From positions 124,001-188,000 of the forward strand of contig JAFRFG010000036.1 of NCBI GenBank assembly GCA_017434455.1: a stretch of DNA of 64,000 nt, read 5' to 3'. The notes beneath the pieces were generated by a model that worked only from the letters and a program-made list of their open reading frames with translations, searched no databases and had not been told where the DNA came from. The stretch is from Thermoguttaceae bacterium. GTDB taxonomy: Bacteria; Planctomycetota; Planctomycetia; Pirellulales; Thermoguttaceae. Positions within the stretch are counted from its first letter, which is position 1. The number at the start of each line of letters is the position of its first letter. The position numbers and the translations under genes were made by a program. This document shows, one piece after another, positions 52,857-62,444 of the stretch.

Positions 52857-53816
52857 CTAACGGTTCTCTTCCAGCCACCGGGCATACGCGCGAATCCCCT
52901 CGGTAAAGGTCGTCTTCGGCCGGTAACCGAACAGCCGCCCGGCCTTCGTGACGTCGGCGGCGGTCCGCTCCACGTCTCCCATTTGGGGTGGCCGGCGATC
53001 GATCACCGCCTTCTTCCCGAGGGCGGTCTCGATTTCAGAGATCATCCGCGCCAAACTGACCGGCTCTCCCCCGCCTAAATTCACGATCTCAAACGGTGAG
53101 CCGTCATAATCGAGCGCCGCCGTCAGACCGTTGAGGATGTCGTCGATATAGGTGTAGTCCCGAACGGTTCTTCCATCGCCGTAGACCGGGATCGGTTCCC
53201 CGGATAATATCTTCCGACAGAATTTGGCGATGGCCAAGTCGGGACGCTGGCGTCGTCCGTAGACCGTGAAAAACCGAAGAGCGGTCACCGACAGGCCATA
53301 GAGGCGGTGCCAGGTGTAGCAGAGCTGTTCACACGCCGATTTCGTCGCCGCGTACGGAGAAATGGGATGGGTGACATCGAAGTCTTCGGAAAAAAGGGGT
53401 TCGGGGCGATTCCCATAGACCGAACTGGACGAGGCGAAGATAAAACGGCGGGTGGGGCTTTTGCGCATTGCCTCCAAAAGCGAGACGGTGGCCGAGATGT
53501 TGTCGCGGCAGTAGACCTCGGGGGCCAGAATCGACGGACGAACCCCCGCTCGGGCGGCCAAATGGATCACCGCGTCGAAGGGGTGCTTTCGCTCGGCAAA
53601 GAGGCGCTCTAAAAGGGAAGTGTCGTTGAGATCGCCTTTGACCAGGTGAAAGCCGCGGTGAGCAAGGGCGTCGGCGAGGTTTCGCTCTTTGATGGCCGGG
53701 TCGTAGAAGTCGTTGAAGTTATCGATCCCCGTCACCTCGGCCCCTTCGGCCAAAAGACGGTCGGTCAGGTTCGAACCGATGAACCCGGCGGCTCCGGTGA
53801 TGAGAATACGCTTCAT
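52857..53816 (-). CDS. NAD-dependent sugar epimerase, UDP-glucuronate 4-epimerase-like
   Basis: This 319-residue short-chain dehydrogenase-type enzyme has the NAD motif ITGAAGFIGSNL, the catalytic region FASSSSVYGN, and Tyr-x-x-x-Lys in YAATKSACE. GLSVTALRFFTVYGRRQRPD and the closing GYRPKTTFTEGIRAYARWLEE are typical of the UDP-glucuronate/UDP-galactose epimerase branch. It changes the configuration of a nucleotide sugar for surface polysaccharide. It lies last in a run with queD, rluD and a hydrolase gene. Confidence 0.88.
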   Translation of the reverse strand: MKRILITGAAGFIGSNLTDRLLAEGAEVTGIDNFNDFYDPAIKERNLADALAHRGFHLVKGDLNDTSLLERLFAERKHPFDAVIHLAARAGVRPSILAPEVYCRDNISATVSLLEAMRKSPTRRFIFASSSSVYGNRPEPLFSEDFDVTHPISPYAATKSACEQLCYTWHRLYGLSVTALRFFTVYGRRQRPDLAIAKFCRKILSGEPIPVYGDGRTVRDYTYIDDILNGLTAALDYDGSPFEIVNLGGGEPVSLARMISEIETALGKKAVIDRRPPQMGDVERTAADVTKAGRLFGYRPKTTFTEGIRAYARWLEENR

Positions 53817-53836
53817 GGGATCCCCCGCGCGGAAAG

Positions 53837-54796
53837 TTACTTGTCCAAGAATCGCTCGATCGCGCCGCAGGTATCTTCCGGAGCGTCCTCCAAGAGATAG
53901 TGCCCGGCTCTTTCCAGTTTAACGACATCCGCCGCCGGATAATAGGAGAGGAACCGCTTGAGGAAGTCGGTCGGAAAACACCAATCCTGCACCCCCCACA
54001 AAAGAAGAACCGGCTTGTCGCGAAACAGCGGGAGTTTCTCCTCGATCTCCCGGAGGGTCTTGTAGGAACGGTGGTGCTCGGACAGCGGGACATCCTGGAC
54101 AAACTCACAGACCGCCACGCGGTTTTTCCAGCAGTTGTACGGCGCCAGCAAACCGGCGACTACCCCCTCGGGGAGTCCCTCGGGACGATTGGTCGCCATC
54201 CGGACCGCCGCGCGGCAGAAAAGGTTCATCCCCTGAATCAAAAAGCGGCTCAACACAGGGATGCGCCCCATCCGAATCCGGATCGGGCAGCGCTGAGAGC
54301 GAAACGCGGCGGTATTCATCAGTACCAGACGGGAGAAACGCTCCGGCAGCCGGGTCGCCGCCCCCATCCCGACCGCCCCCCCCCAGTCGTGCGCGATCAG
54401 CGTGATGTTCTTCAGGTTCAGTTTTTTGATCAGTTGGCACAGATCGCCGGCCCGTCGGTCGAGTGAATAGGGATGGGCCGACCTCGGCGGTTTCTCGGAG
54501 AGACCGCAGCCGATATGATCGACGGCGATCACTCGATACCGGGTCCGGAATTTCTCGATCAGCGACCGGAAGAAGAACGACCAGGTCGGATTGCCGTGAA
54601 CCATGAGCAGCACCGGCAGGCCGCCGGAGGATTCCCCCTCGGGCTTCTCGTCAATGTAGTGCAGGGCGAAACCGCCGATTTGAACATAATGGGACTGGAA
54701 CGGGTAAAGAGGACGCCAGAGCTCCTCGTTCTTCAGACGTAAATCGAGCGCCTCGGCCCCGGGGGAAGAATCTGCGGACGTACGATCTGCGGGCAT
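53837..54796 (-). CDS. Alpha/beta hydrolase, haloalkane dehalogenase-like
   Basis: This 319-residue protein has the lid-less start LLMVHGNPTWSFFFRSLI (oxyanion HGNPTW), VIAVDHIGCGLSEKP, the nucleophile Asp in LIAHDWGGAVGMGAA, and the closing His in LERAGHYLLED. HGNPTW and HDWGG fit the haloalkane dehalogenase/epoxide hydrolase branch. The true substrate cannot be told. ATG 54796 has AGAGGA eight bases upstream; a GTG at 54841 would overlap the rluD stop. Confidence 0.88.
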   Translation of the reverse strand: MPADRTSADSSPGAEALDLRLKNEELWRPLYPFQSHYVQIGGFALHYIDEKPEGESSGGLPVLLMVHGNPTWSFFFRSLIEKFRTRYRVIAVDHIGCGLSEKPPRSAHPYSLDRRAGDLCQLIKKLNLKNITLIAHDWGGAVGMGAATRLPERFSRLVLMNTAAFRSQRCPIRIRMGRIPVLSRFLIQGMNLFCRAAVRMATNRPEGLPEGVVAGLLAPYNCWKNRVAVCEFVQDVPLSEHHRSYKTLREIEEKLPLFRDKPVLLLWGVQDWCFPTDFLKRFLSYYPAADVVKLERAGHYLLEDAPEDTCGAIERFLDK

Positions 54797-54830
54797 AGGG
54801 TTTATCCTCTGTTGATGGCTCGTTTGGGGG

Positions 54831-55991
54831 TCACTCGGCACGAAAGGTTCGGATCGCCTCCAGGGTTCTTGTCATATCTTCGGGGATCGGCGCCTCGACC
54901 ACCAGCTTCTTTCCCGTAATAGGGTGAACAAAGGTCAGTTTGCGGGCGTGAAGCGCCTGGCGGGAAAGAAGCGTTTCGGCCATCGAACGCTGCTGCTCGG
55001 GTGTCGTGCCGAAGACCGGCTTGCCGATAACCCCGGCAATCTCTCCGCGGGTCAGCGAGCGGTGATTGCCGTAGAGCCGATCGCACAATACCGGAGTCCC
55101 TTTATAAGCGAGATGGACACGGATCTGGTGGGTACGCCCGGTGCGGGGCAGCGCGCGGACGGTCGAAAACCCACGGAACCGCTCGACCACCTCAAAGTAG
55201 GTCTCGGCTTCTTTGGCTTCGGGGTCGAACGGTGCGGCCATCATTTTCTCGCGGCTTTTGGGATGATGGCCTATCGGCTGGTCGACCACATCGCGATCGG
55301 CGGACATATTCCCGGAGACGATCGCGAAATACTCTTTATGGATCTGACGCTCCTGAAACAGCGACGCCAAAAGGGCGTGAATCTCATCGTTCTTCGCCAC
55401 CAGGATCACCCCGCTGGTATCCCGGTCGAGCCGATGGACAATCCCGGGGCGGCCGGGACCACGGACCGTGCTGAGCTGTCCGGCGTACCGATAGGCCAGC
55501 GCGCCGACAAGCGTCCCCGCCCAATGGCCTCGGGAGGGGTGAACCACCATGTTCGCCGGTTTATTGATCACCGCCAGAACATCGTCCTCGTAAAGAACCT
55601 CCAGCGGGATATCCTCGGGGATCGGCGACTGCCGGGGAAGTTCCGGAAGGGTGAACGAGACCACCTCGCCCGGGCGGAGGCGGTACGACGGCTTGCCGTG
55701 ACGCCCGCTGACATCGACCCCCTCGGCCTGGATAGCGCGGCGAATCAAGACGCGGCTGTACTGGGGATAGAAATGGGCCAAGAACAGATCCAGCCGCCAT
55801 CCGGATTGAGCATCCTCGACGGTGCGCGTCATCGTCTGCCCCGGTTCGGGGAGAGAACCTCTTTCAAAGAAGGACGTCTGCGATCCCGTCCCCGCGGGAG
55901 GCAGAGGACAGAGTTCATCGTCCGGGAGGTTCTCGCCGTCGAGATAATCACCGTTACTGCCGGAACCGTCGTCGTTTCGAGGATCTCTCAC
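54831..55991 (-). CDS. rluD: RluA/RluD-family pseudouridine synthase
   Basis: This 386-residue enzyme converts uridine to pseudouridine in RNA, probably 23S rRNA. An N-terminal extension of about 55 acidic residues precedes an S4 RNA-binding domain (DLFLAHFYPQYSRVLIRRAIQAEGVDVSG). The catalytic domain has the RluA signature IVHRLDRDTSGVILVAK with the essential Asp, then ALPRTGRTHQIRVHLAYKG. The RluD branch is supported by the S4 domain. It starts 12 bases after the queD stop and lies 34 bases before the hydrolase start. Confidence 0.9.
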   Translation of the reverse strand: MRDPRNDDGSGSNGDYLDGENLPDDELCPLPPAGTGSQTSFFERGSLPEPGQTMTRTVEDAQSGWRLDLFLAHFYPQYSRVLIRRAIQAEGVDVSGRHGKPSYRLRPGEVVSFTLPELPRQSPIPEDIPLEVLYEDDVLAVINKPANMVVHPSRGHWAGTLVGALAYRYAGQLSTVRGPGRPGIVHRLDRDTSGVILVAKNDEIHALLASLFQERQIHKEYFAIVSGNMSADRDVVDQPIGHHPKSREKMMAAPFDPEAKEAETYFEVVERFRGFSTVRALPRTGRTHQIRVHLAYKGTPVLCDRLYGNHRSLTRGEIAGVIGKPVFGTTPEQQRSMAETLLSRQALHARKLTFVHPITGKKLVVEAPIPEDMTRTLEAIRTFRAE

Positions 55992-56003
55992 AGGCCCGTC
56001 CCC

Positions 56004-56438
56004 CTATTTTGCCCCTTCCGGACCACGGGGGAGCGGGTCATCGCTATAGATCGCGCGGCATTTTCGCGTCTCCCAAAACTCCACGCACCGCACGGGGAGC
56101 CCCTGGCTCTTGGCCTGTCGAAAGATCATCTGCGCGATCCGCTCGGCGGTCGGCGGGCCGTCCGTCTCAACTACCGACTCCCCCGCTCCTTGGAGAACGG
56201 CGCAAAGAGGATCATCGCGATCGAGCAATATCTGATGATCGAGTGTCTGGTCGATCCATCCGCCGAGCATGGCTTTTAAATCGGTAAAATCACAGACCAT
56301 TCCCGAGGCATTGAGCTCCCCGGTGAAGAGGGTCACGCGAACCAGCCCATTGTGCCCGTGCAGACGGCGGCACCGGCCCGGATGCGAGGCCAGCCGGTGA
56401 CCGTAGCAGAAATGAAAATCGCGCGAGACACAAAACAT
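56004..56438 (-). CDS. queD: 6-pyruvoyltetrahydropterin synthase / 6-carboxytetrahydropterin synthase family
   Basis: This 144-residue enzyme has the zinc histidines in GHRLASH and RLHGHNG, the cysteine between them, VCDFTDLKAML, LDHQILLD and a late CVEFWET. QueD makes carboxytetrahydropterin toward queuosine; the sister enzyme PTPS makes pyruvoyltetrahydropterin. No other queuosine gene is in the window. ATG 56438 is preferred because AGAGGG lies at normal distance; a GTG at 56462 has no such site. Confidence 0.88.
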   Translation of the reverse strand: MFCVSRDFHFCYGHRLASHPGRCRRLHGHNGLVRVTLFTGELNASGMVCDFTDLKAMLGGWIDQTLDHQILLDRDDPLCAVLQGAGESVVETDGPPTAERIAQMIFRQAKSQGLPVRCVEFWETRKCRAIYSDDPLPRGPEGAK

Positions 56439-56630
56439 CGGCACCCTCTTTGAATCACCCAAAAATTCACCCCCGCAAAAACGTCCGGCGGCCTTATCCG
56501 AAAAGACAACGCCCCGAACGGATTATAACAGGAGAGCAGATAAATTAACAGACTGGGGAAAAGCGCCAAAAGCGCCTCTTCCCCCTTCTAAATTAAGGGG
56601 AAGAGGCAATCCGATCGACAAGGGATGTTT

Positions 56631-56912
56631 TTAGCGAATCTCCTCCAGCTGGCGGCGGTATTCGTCCCGTTCTTTTCGTGTCGCCTCCAGATCGAAGAGG
56701 AGATACTTCATATCGAGCCGAAGCTGAGAAAGCGCGTCCTGAATAAAAGTCAAAATGCGGCGGCGGCGGTCTAAACAGGCCTCACTGCGCTGGAGCGCGG
56801 CGGACAACTGGGTTCGGTACTGCGGCGGCAGCTCTTCGATCAAGCAAGCCAGTTCAGCCAGTTCAGCGACTTTCACCACCTTTTGTTTTTCTGAGGACGA
56901 CTCCATAGCCAC
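56631..56912 (-). CDS. Small coiled-coil protein, unknown
   Basis: This 93-residue product is a predicted helix-rich, charged protein with heptad-like Leu spacing (IQDALSQLRLDMKYLLFDLEATRKERDEYRRQLEEI). Its ribosome site AGGAG lies 5 bases before a GTG (56912) and 11 before an ATG (56906), so either may start it. A perfect 7-base hairpin TCGTCCC-CAC-GGGACGA (56932-56948) sits just upstream in the leader. No family was recognised. Confidence 0.6.
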   Translation of the reverse strand: MAMESSSEKQKVVKVAELAELACLIEELPPQYRTQLSAALQRSEACLDRRRRILTFIQDALSQLRLDMKYLLFDLEATRKERDEYRRQLEEIR

Positions 56913-57289
56913 GTTTGCTCCTAACTATCTCTCGTCCCCACGGGACGAAAGCTGTCAGCGGATGTTTTTGTTTCTGTAATATCGACTCCCCCTTCTTCGG
57001 AGGAGCTCTCCCAGGGGCGCGGAGCGCTGTTCTTGTTACGTCCGGTGCCTGGGTTTTATCCCTATTATAAGATAAAAAAACACCGGTTTGTGGATATTTT
57101 CCGGATTTTTTCTAAAGCTTCCGCCGCGGGCGAAAACACGCGGGTGTTTCTATGGTGTTTTTCAGGGGAATGACCTTGCCGCCAAGGGGTTTTTTCGCTA
57201 CCGTACCGTCCATTACGGTGGGTTTTTGCCCCCCTTCGGCATTCTTTGAAATTAAAAGATTCTTCAAGATATAAGGGTTTTCCGGAAAC
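56913..57289. other. Divergent intergenic region
   Basis: This 377-base gap holds the leader hairpin of the small coiled-coil gene (56932-56948). Near its right end TTGAAA (57246-57251) and TATAAG (57270-57275) could form a plus-strand promoter with an 18-base spacer; the transcript would begin about 10 bases before the GTG at 57290, almost leaderless. No RNA gene was recognised. Confidence 0.35.
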
Positions 57290-60200
57290 GTGTCCTCCCT
57301 TGCGCAAACCGTCTCCTCGGTCTGGCGCGCGGCCGCTGCGGCCGCGGCGCTGTTTGCCGTCATGACGTTTGCCGAAGCGCAGTCCCCCTCGGCGGGGTGG
57401 ACCGAATCGTTCGAGACCGAGGGGATCAGTTGGATTCCGCTCTATCAAATCAACGGCGTTCGGCTGGTCGAACAGGTCCGTTCGAGCGATTTTCCGCACT
57501 CCGGCCGGCAGAGTGAGCGCCTGACGCTCGACTTCAGCCGTGAAAACCTCCCCTTGGGTCAACACAGCGGCCCGTCGATCAGCTCATCGGGCTGCTGCTT
57601 CCTCGGGCATTATGTCGATTACCCCCTGTTGGTCGACGAGACCGGCCCCTCGGTTTGGGTCCGAACCGAAGGGGTCCCCGTCACTTTGGGGGTTCTCGTT
57701 GTTCTTCCCAAGACGATCCGCCCCGACACGCGTACCCCCCTGACCCTTCTTTTGTCGGGAAGCACCTCATCCGGAAGCGGCCAGTGGGAAGAGCTCACTT
57801 TCGGTGAGAAACTGCACCAAGAGCTGGAGCTGACCGTCCAGGCGATCCGGTTTGAGCATAAGATCGCCATCAACACCGCCAACGCCTACATCCGCCAGGT
57901 GATTCTCTTCGCGGAAGCCGGCCGGGGAAAGGCAACCGTGTGGGTCGATGATCTGCGGATCACCGAACACGCCTCACGCCCGCTGGAATTCCTCCGCCAG
58001 GAGGAAAAGAACGCGCGATTCGATCCGATCAATCTGTTGGCCTTTCGGTTTAAAGCGACCGGTTCGACCATCGCCGTCGAGTCGGCCGACACCACACTCC
58101 TCCCCGAGGAACCGTTCGGCATCGGCCAAAACGCCGGGACCGCCGACGAGGAGAAGCCGGAGGAACGTCTCCCCTCCTTCATGCGCGGCGATATCACTGC
58201 GGCGGTCGCGCGTCCCCAAAACGGGCTGATCCACGACTCCCCCGAGGCGATCCGGCAAACCGCCTTCGAGGCGCGCCCGGGAAATATTCCCCAGACTTCC
58301 GATGAGGCGGCGATCATCTCCGGGAGCGGGACCCGGCCGACGGGGTCGCTTTTAGCCGATTCGTTCCCGGAACCGTCGGAGGATTTTCCGGAGATACGAT
58401 TCAATCAGCAGTTTCTCACGTTCAACGGAACCAAGCCGATCGCCATTCGCGCCGTGGAGTACCAGGGGGAACCGTTCTCCTTCCTCAAGGGGCTCCAGTT
58501 CAATGCCATCTGGCTGAAAACCCCGCCGACCCGTGAGCAGCTCAGCGAGGCGCGCCAAAACCGTCTGTGGCTGATCGCCCCCCCTCCGGTTGGCGGCCAG
58601 ACGATCGCGAGCACCAACAGCACGCCGGCCGACCCGCCCGAAGGGGTTCTCCCCTACTTCAATCGCGCACAGGTCGACAGTGCCTACGATCCGGTGATCG
58701 CCTGGGATTTTGGAAGCACCCTCAACGCCGACCAGGCGGAGCTGGTTCGACGCTCCGCCGAATTCATCCACCGGCTCGACACCCGTCAGCGGCCGATCAT
58801 CGGCCGCGTCGCCACGGGGGTGGTCAACTATACGTCGTACGGAAGCGGTATCGACGCCATCGTCCTCGAGCGCCGGCCGATGCTCGGTTCTCTCGATTTT
58901 TCCCGTTACGGCCGCTGGCTCAGCGACTATCAGAAGATTGGGGAACCCGGCTACCCCTACTGGAACGAAATCCAGACCGAGCCGGACTCCTCCCTGCTGG
59001 CCCAATGCCGATTTTTTGGCGCCACCGACGAACTCCCCGGGATCGTCTCGTACGAACAGATGCGCCAGCAAGTCCGTCTGTCGCTGGCCGCGGGAATCCA
59101 CGGCCTGATCTTCAGTTCCAGCTCGGCGCTGTGCGGCCCCGACCACGAATCGCAATACCGGGCGGCGGCTCTGGAGCTGATCAACCTGGAGCTGCTGCTG
59201 ATCGACTCCTGGTTCGCCTCCGGAAGCGCCGAAGAGATGATTGACTCGGAGGACGGAACCATTGGCGCGGCGATCCTTACCACCGAGCGGACAAGTCTGC
59301 TTCTGCCGCTGTCGACCGAATCGGACAGTCAGTTCGTCTTCAGCCAGGGGGCGGCGACCAATCGATCGTTCATCGTTCCGGCCCGAGACGGCTGCCGATC
59401 CGACCTTCTCCTCCCCGGCGCGATTCGAACCGTCCCCTCCCACCGAAAGGCGGGGGGGATACACCTCGATATGGACGAGATCAGCATGAACTCCCTCGTC
59501 TATATGGCACAGTCCGAGTGGTATACCCGCGTCACCGCGGAAAAGTGCAATTCCGTCCTGGGGAAACGGATGGCCGAACTGGCGATTCGACTGGCGAAGA
59601 TGCGGCTGGATCTCTTCCGAGAGACGATCGGGACCCTTCAGCAGATGGAACAGCAGGGGGGGATTCCGACGGTCAATAAACGCTCGCTCCTCCCGCTGAC
59701 CGAGCAAACCACCGTTCTCCTCCAGGCGTGCGAGTCGATCGCCCAAGCCGAAGACTACTATAACCAGAACGATTTTTCCCAGGCCTATCTCGAGGCGGAA
59801 CGCTCGACGCGGGAAATCCGCGGCACCGCGCATCGGCTGCGCAAACAGACCACCCGATTCGATCAGAATGTCCCGGTCCTTCCGGTTTCGATCAGCTTCG
59901 AGACCCTCCCGGCGTACATCGACACCTACGGAAAAATCACCTCGCGCCGGGTAAAAATCGGAACCGAAAATCGACTCGTCGGGGGAGATATGGAGCGGGC
60001 GGACGACTGGTCACGCGCCGGATGGAGCCGACAAGAGACACTGGTTCCCGGGATAGAGTCCCACCTCAACCGCTCCGGCGAGGCGGCCCACTCCGGTTCG
60101 TTCGGCCTACTCTTCACCCTCACGTCCACCGAAAGCGTCCCTCCGGCGGAGCTGTCGAATCCGCCGCTGGCGGTCAGCGTCTCGTTCCCGGTCCATACCG

Positions 60201-60451
60201 GCGAGATGCTCTGCGTCGAAGGGTGGATCGCCATCCCCCAGACCCTCACCAGCGGGGTCGACGGATTTATGGTCTACGATAACCACGGAGGAATCGCGCT
60301 GGCTCAGCGTTACCAGGATCGGACCGGGTGGCGCCCCTTCGCGTTCTATCGTTTCGCCGCCTGGGACGGCGAGATGACGCTGACCTTCGCTATGTCGGGG
60401 CTCGGGACGGTGAAACTCGACGATGTTTCGGTCAGAACGGTCAGCCCGTAA
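57290..60451 (+). CDS. Giant exported protein, unknown (possible glycan-related)
   Basis: This 1053-residue protein begins with a signal peptide (GTG start, hydrophobic AAAAAAALFAVMTF, then AEAQ). Two beta-sandwich-like regions, at about 35-225 (VWVDDLRI) and 900-1050 (GEMLCVEGWIAIPQ, GTVKLDDVSV), look like carbohydrate-binding modules. The middle (about 375-640) has alpha/beta elements including DPVIAWDFGSTL, RPIIGRVATGV, YPYWNEIQTEPDSSLLAQ and AAGIHGLIFSSSSAL, as in a barrel of the glycoside hydrolase type, but no acid/base pair can be named. A helical segment (about 760-870) follows, part of which is repeated at the end of the window. A family name is not offered. Confidence 0.75.
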   Translation: MSSLAQTVSSVWRAAAAAAALFAVMTFAEAQSPSAGWTESFETEGISWIPLYQINGVRLVEQVRSSDFPHSGRQSERLTLDFSRENLPLGQHSGPSISSSGCCFLGHYVDYPLLVDETGPSVWVRTEGVPVTLGVLVVLPKTIRPDTRTPLTLLLSGSTSSGSGQWEELTFGEKLHQELELTVQAIRFEHKIAINTANAYIRQVILFAEAGRGKATVWVDDLRITEHASRPLEFLRQEEKNARFDPINLLAFRFKATGSTIAVESADTTLLPEEPFGIGQNAGTADEEKPEERLPSFMRGDITAAVARPQNGLIHDSPEAIRQTAFEARPGNIPQTSDEAAIISGSGTRPTGSLLADSFPEPSEDFPEIRFNQQFLTFNGTKPIAIRAVEYQGEPFSFLKGLQFNAIWLKTPPTREQLSEARQNRLWLIAPPPVGGQTIASTNSTPADPPEGVLPYFNRAQVDSAYDPVIAWDFGSTLNADQAELVRRSAEFIHRLDTRQRPIIGRVATGVVNYTSYGSGIDAIVLERRPMLGSLDFSRYGRWLSDYQKIGEPGYPYWNEIQTEPDSSLLAQCRFFGATDELPGIVSYEQMRQQVRLSLAAGIHGLIFSSSSALCGPDHESQYRAAALELINLELLLIDSWFASGSAEEMIDSEDGTIGAAILTTERTSLLLPLSTESDSQFVFSQGAATNRSFIVPARDGCRSDLLLPGAIRTVPSHRKAGGIHLDMDEISMNSLVYMAQSEWYTRVTAEKCNSVLGKRMAELAIRLAKMRLDLFRETIGTLQQMEQQGGIPTVNKRSLLPLTEQTTVLLQACESIAQAEDYYNQNDFSQAYLEAERSTREIRGTAHRLRKQTTRFDQNVPVLPVSISFETLPAYIDTYGKITSRRVKIGTENRLVGGDMERADDWSRAGWSRQETLVPGIESHLNRSGEAAHSGSFGLLFTLTSTESVPPAELSNPPLAVSVSFPVHTGEMLCVEGWIAIPQTLTSGVDGFMVYDNHGGIALAQRYQDRTGWRPFAFYRFAAWDGEMTLTFAMSGLGTVKLDDVSVRTVSP
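59638..59847 (+). repeat. Copy A of a 210-base duplication
   Basis: Matches 63791-64000 without gaps, nine mismatches, same strand. It lies inside the giant exported gene, covering residues about 784-853. Confidence 0.95.
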
Positions 60452-60467
60452 CCGGTAAAGCCCCTCT

Positions 60468-61456
60468 TCAGCCGGCAGCGCGTTTCCCCTTCCCCGTCAC
60501 CAGGCGGGCTATAGCGCGAAGAGCCGGGAAGGATCGCAGCCAACCGTGGCCGAACGACAAAAGGGCGCGCGCATAGCAAATTGGGTGACGCAGCAGGGAA
60601 ACATGCCGGCGCAGCATCGTCCACGCCACGCCGTACGCCCGATCGAACCCCTTTTGATAGATGAACCAGGGGATAAACCACTGCAGGACAAACCGCCGCA
60701 CCGAAACGCGGCGCTCGGGGGGAATCTTCCCTTGAGCGTCCCACTGTTCGATCGACAGCAGGGTCGCCGGATAGTGCGACTGACCCCGCTGCTTGACCTT
60801 TTCCTTGGCGTTTTGGGCCATCACGCCGATATCACAGTGATAGAGGGTCTCTTCCCGAGGAATAAAAGCTGTTTGCCGTGATTTAAGCACGATACGCATA
60901 ATAAGGTGGATGTCGGTCCCTATTTTCAGTCCAACAGGGAAAAGACCCGTCTCTTCGAGAAGCGTACGCCGAACGGCGATAGTTCCGATCCAAGGTGTGA
61001 ACCGACCAAATAACCCATCTCGAAAACAGTCCTCAGATAAAAGCGGTTTGTCTATCCCCTCTGTTTTCATCGCCGGAACGGAACGGCCGTCTTGATAAAT
61101 TCTACGATAAGAAGAATAACAAAAGTCAATTTCCTGATGATCACAGATGACACGATAATGATCTTCCAAAAAACCCGGCAGCCACTGATCATCGGCGTCG
61201 AGGAAGGTCAGCCACATCCTCGAAGAGGCTTCGATCCCACGGTTGCGGCCCCCCCCTCGCCGCGGTTCTCCTGTCGGATTAACTTCACGCGCGGATCGGT
61301 ATACCGGGCGATCACCTCGGCGCTGTCGTCGGGGGAACCATCGTCGACCAAGATCAATTCAAAATCGTCAAACGTCTGAGCCAGGACCGATTCAATCGCT
61401 CTGCCTACCCATTGGCGGGCCTTATAGACCGGGACTACCACGGAAAAAAATGGCAT
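60468..61456 (-). pseudogene. Family 2 glycosyltransferase split by a one-base frameshift
   Basis: The first part (61456 down to about 61250) reads SVVVPVYKARQWVGRAIESVLAQTF, LILVDDGSPDDSAEVIARY and QENRGEGG, then runs out of frame. The second part continues in another frame as RNRGIEASSR (upstream of ATG 61217) and WLTFLDADDQWLPGFL with the DxD metal motif, up to the stop at 60468. Together they give a normal GT2 enzyme of about 339 residues. The break is at a run of eight G followed by CC on the minus strand (61247-61256 on plus); adding one C restores the expected GARNRG. ATG 61456 has AAAGGA at a good distance. It may be a sequencing error, a broken gene, or a phase-variable one. Confidence 0.85.
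61247..61256 (-). other. G8 tract at the glycosyltransferase frameshift
   Basis: Eight C on the plus strand (61249-61256) just before CGC codons of the expected ENRGxxxARN motif. The frame changes here and nowhere else in the gene. Confidence 0.8.
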
Positions 61457-61475
61457 CGTTTTTCCTTTCAACCTC

Positions 61476-62384
61476 TTACCGATCATCCGGGCCGTTAAGC
61501 TCCACGGAGAGCTCCGAGAGTTTCATCGGGAGCTCGATAACAAAATTCCAGGTTCGGTTCCCCTCGGGAATCTCAAAGAGATACTCCAATTCCGTCCCCG
61601 TATCGCTGACTTTCAGTGGACGAACACCCTTCGGCTCAACCGGAGCCGAAAGCTCGGCGCCGGCGTCAATCAAATAGGCGCGAAGCGCGGCGGCTCGCTG
61701 CCGGTGGGAGTCAAAAAAATCGGCCGCCTCGCCATAGTTCACTCCCGCGCGAAGACGAAGTGTCCCCTCTTGGCGAAGGGCCTCGATCAGCGTGACACGG
61801 AAATCCCCCTCTTCCCAGCGCTCAAGGTACTCTCCCTTCGAACCGAGGCGCGGCGCCAGGATATCCGAGAAGACCATCGGCATCACCGACCAGCCAACCA
61901 ACAGCTCGCAGACGGCCCGGATCCGAACGAAATGGGGAGGTTCCTTACCGGCTTGAAAGATCTCCTCTAGGGGTTCTTCACGGCGGAGTTTCACTCTCAG
62001 CGCGCGATGAGTCTGGCCCGCTTCGGGGAAAATCGTCCGGGGTGAATCGGTGGCGCTGATCCAGCGTTCCCCTTGTTCGTCGGTCAGAACCAAGGTTTCG
62101 GCCGCCAGGGTAAGGCGGTAGAAGGTGACCGATATCGGCGCTTCGCCCCCTGTGCGTACCTGGTCTTGCCAGCGAACGGAAAGGTCGGCCCAGAGCATCC
62201 CGTCTTCGGCCGCGGTCACAGTGCCGGGAAGATCCAGATGAACAGCCCCCCGCAGACAAGCGGCCTGCTGCTCGGCCGAAAGGGGAAACGCGGGCCGATC
62301 GGCTCGGGAGGAGGAGGCAAAAAAAAGAGTTCCCCCAAAAAGAGGGAACAAAAAAAGGAGGGGAAGGCCGTATTTGTGATACAT
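61476..62384 (-). CDS. Exported protein of unknown function
   Basis: This 302-residue protein has a signal peptide (MYHKYGLPLLFLFPLFGGTLFFASSSRA). The mature part is beta-rich with many charged residues (APISVTFYRLTLAAETLVLTDEQGERWISA, GNRTWNFVIELPMKLSELSVEL) and ends close to the glycosyltransferase start (19 bases). No family was recognised. ATG 62384 is chosen because the signal peptide starts there and AGGGGAAGGAG precedes it. Confidence 0.7.
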   Translation of the reverse strand: MYHKYGLPLLFLFPLFGGTLFFASSSRADRPAFPLSAEQQAACLRGAVHLDLPGTVTAAEDGMLWADLSVRWQDQVRTGGEAPISVTFYRLTLAAETLVLTDEQGERWISATDSPRTIFPEAGQTHRALRVKLRREEPLEEIFQAGKEPPHFVRIRAVCELLVGWSVMPMVFSDILAPRLGSKGEYLERWEEGDFRVTLIEALRQEGTLRLRAGVNYGEAADFFDSHRQRAAALRAYLIDAGAELSAPVEPKGVRPLKVSDTGTELEYLFEIPEGNRTWNFVIELPMKLSELSVELNGPDDR

Positions 62385-62444
62385 CTCCTTCCCCTCCTTC
62401 GGCACTTGGAACGTTTTGCCGCCGAACCTTTCGGTGACCTGTTT

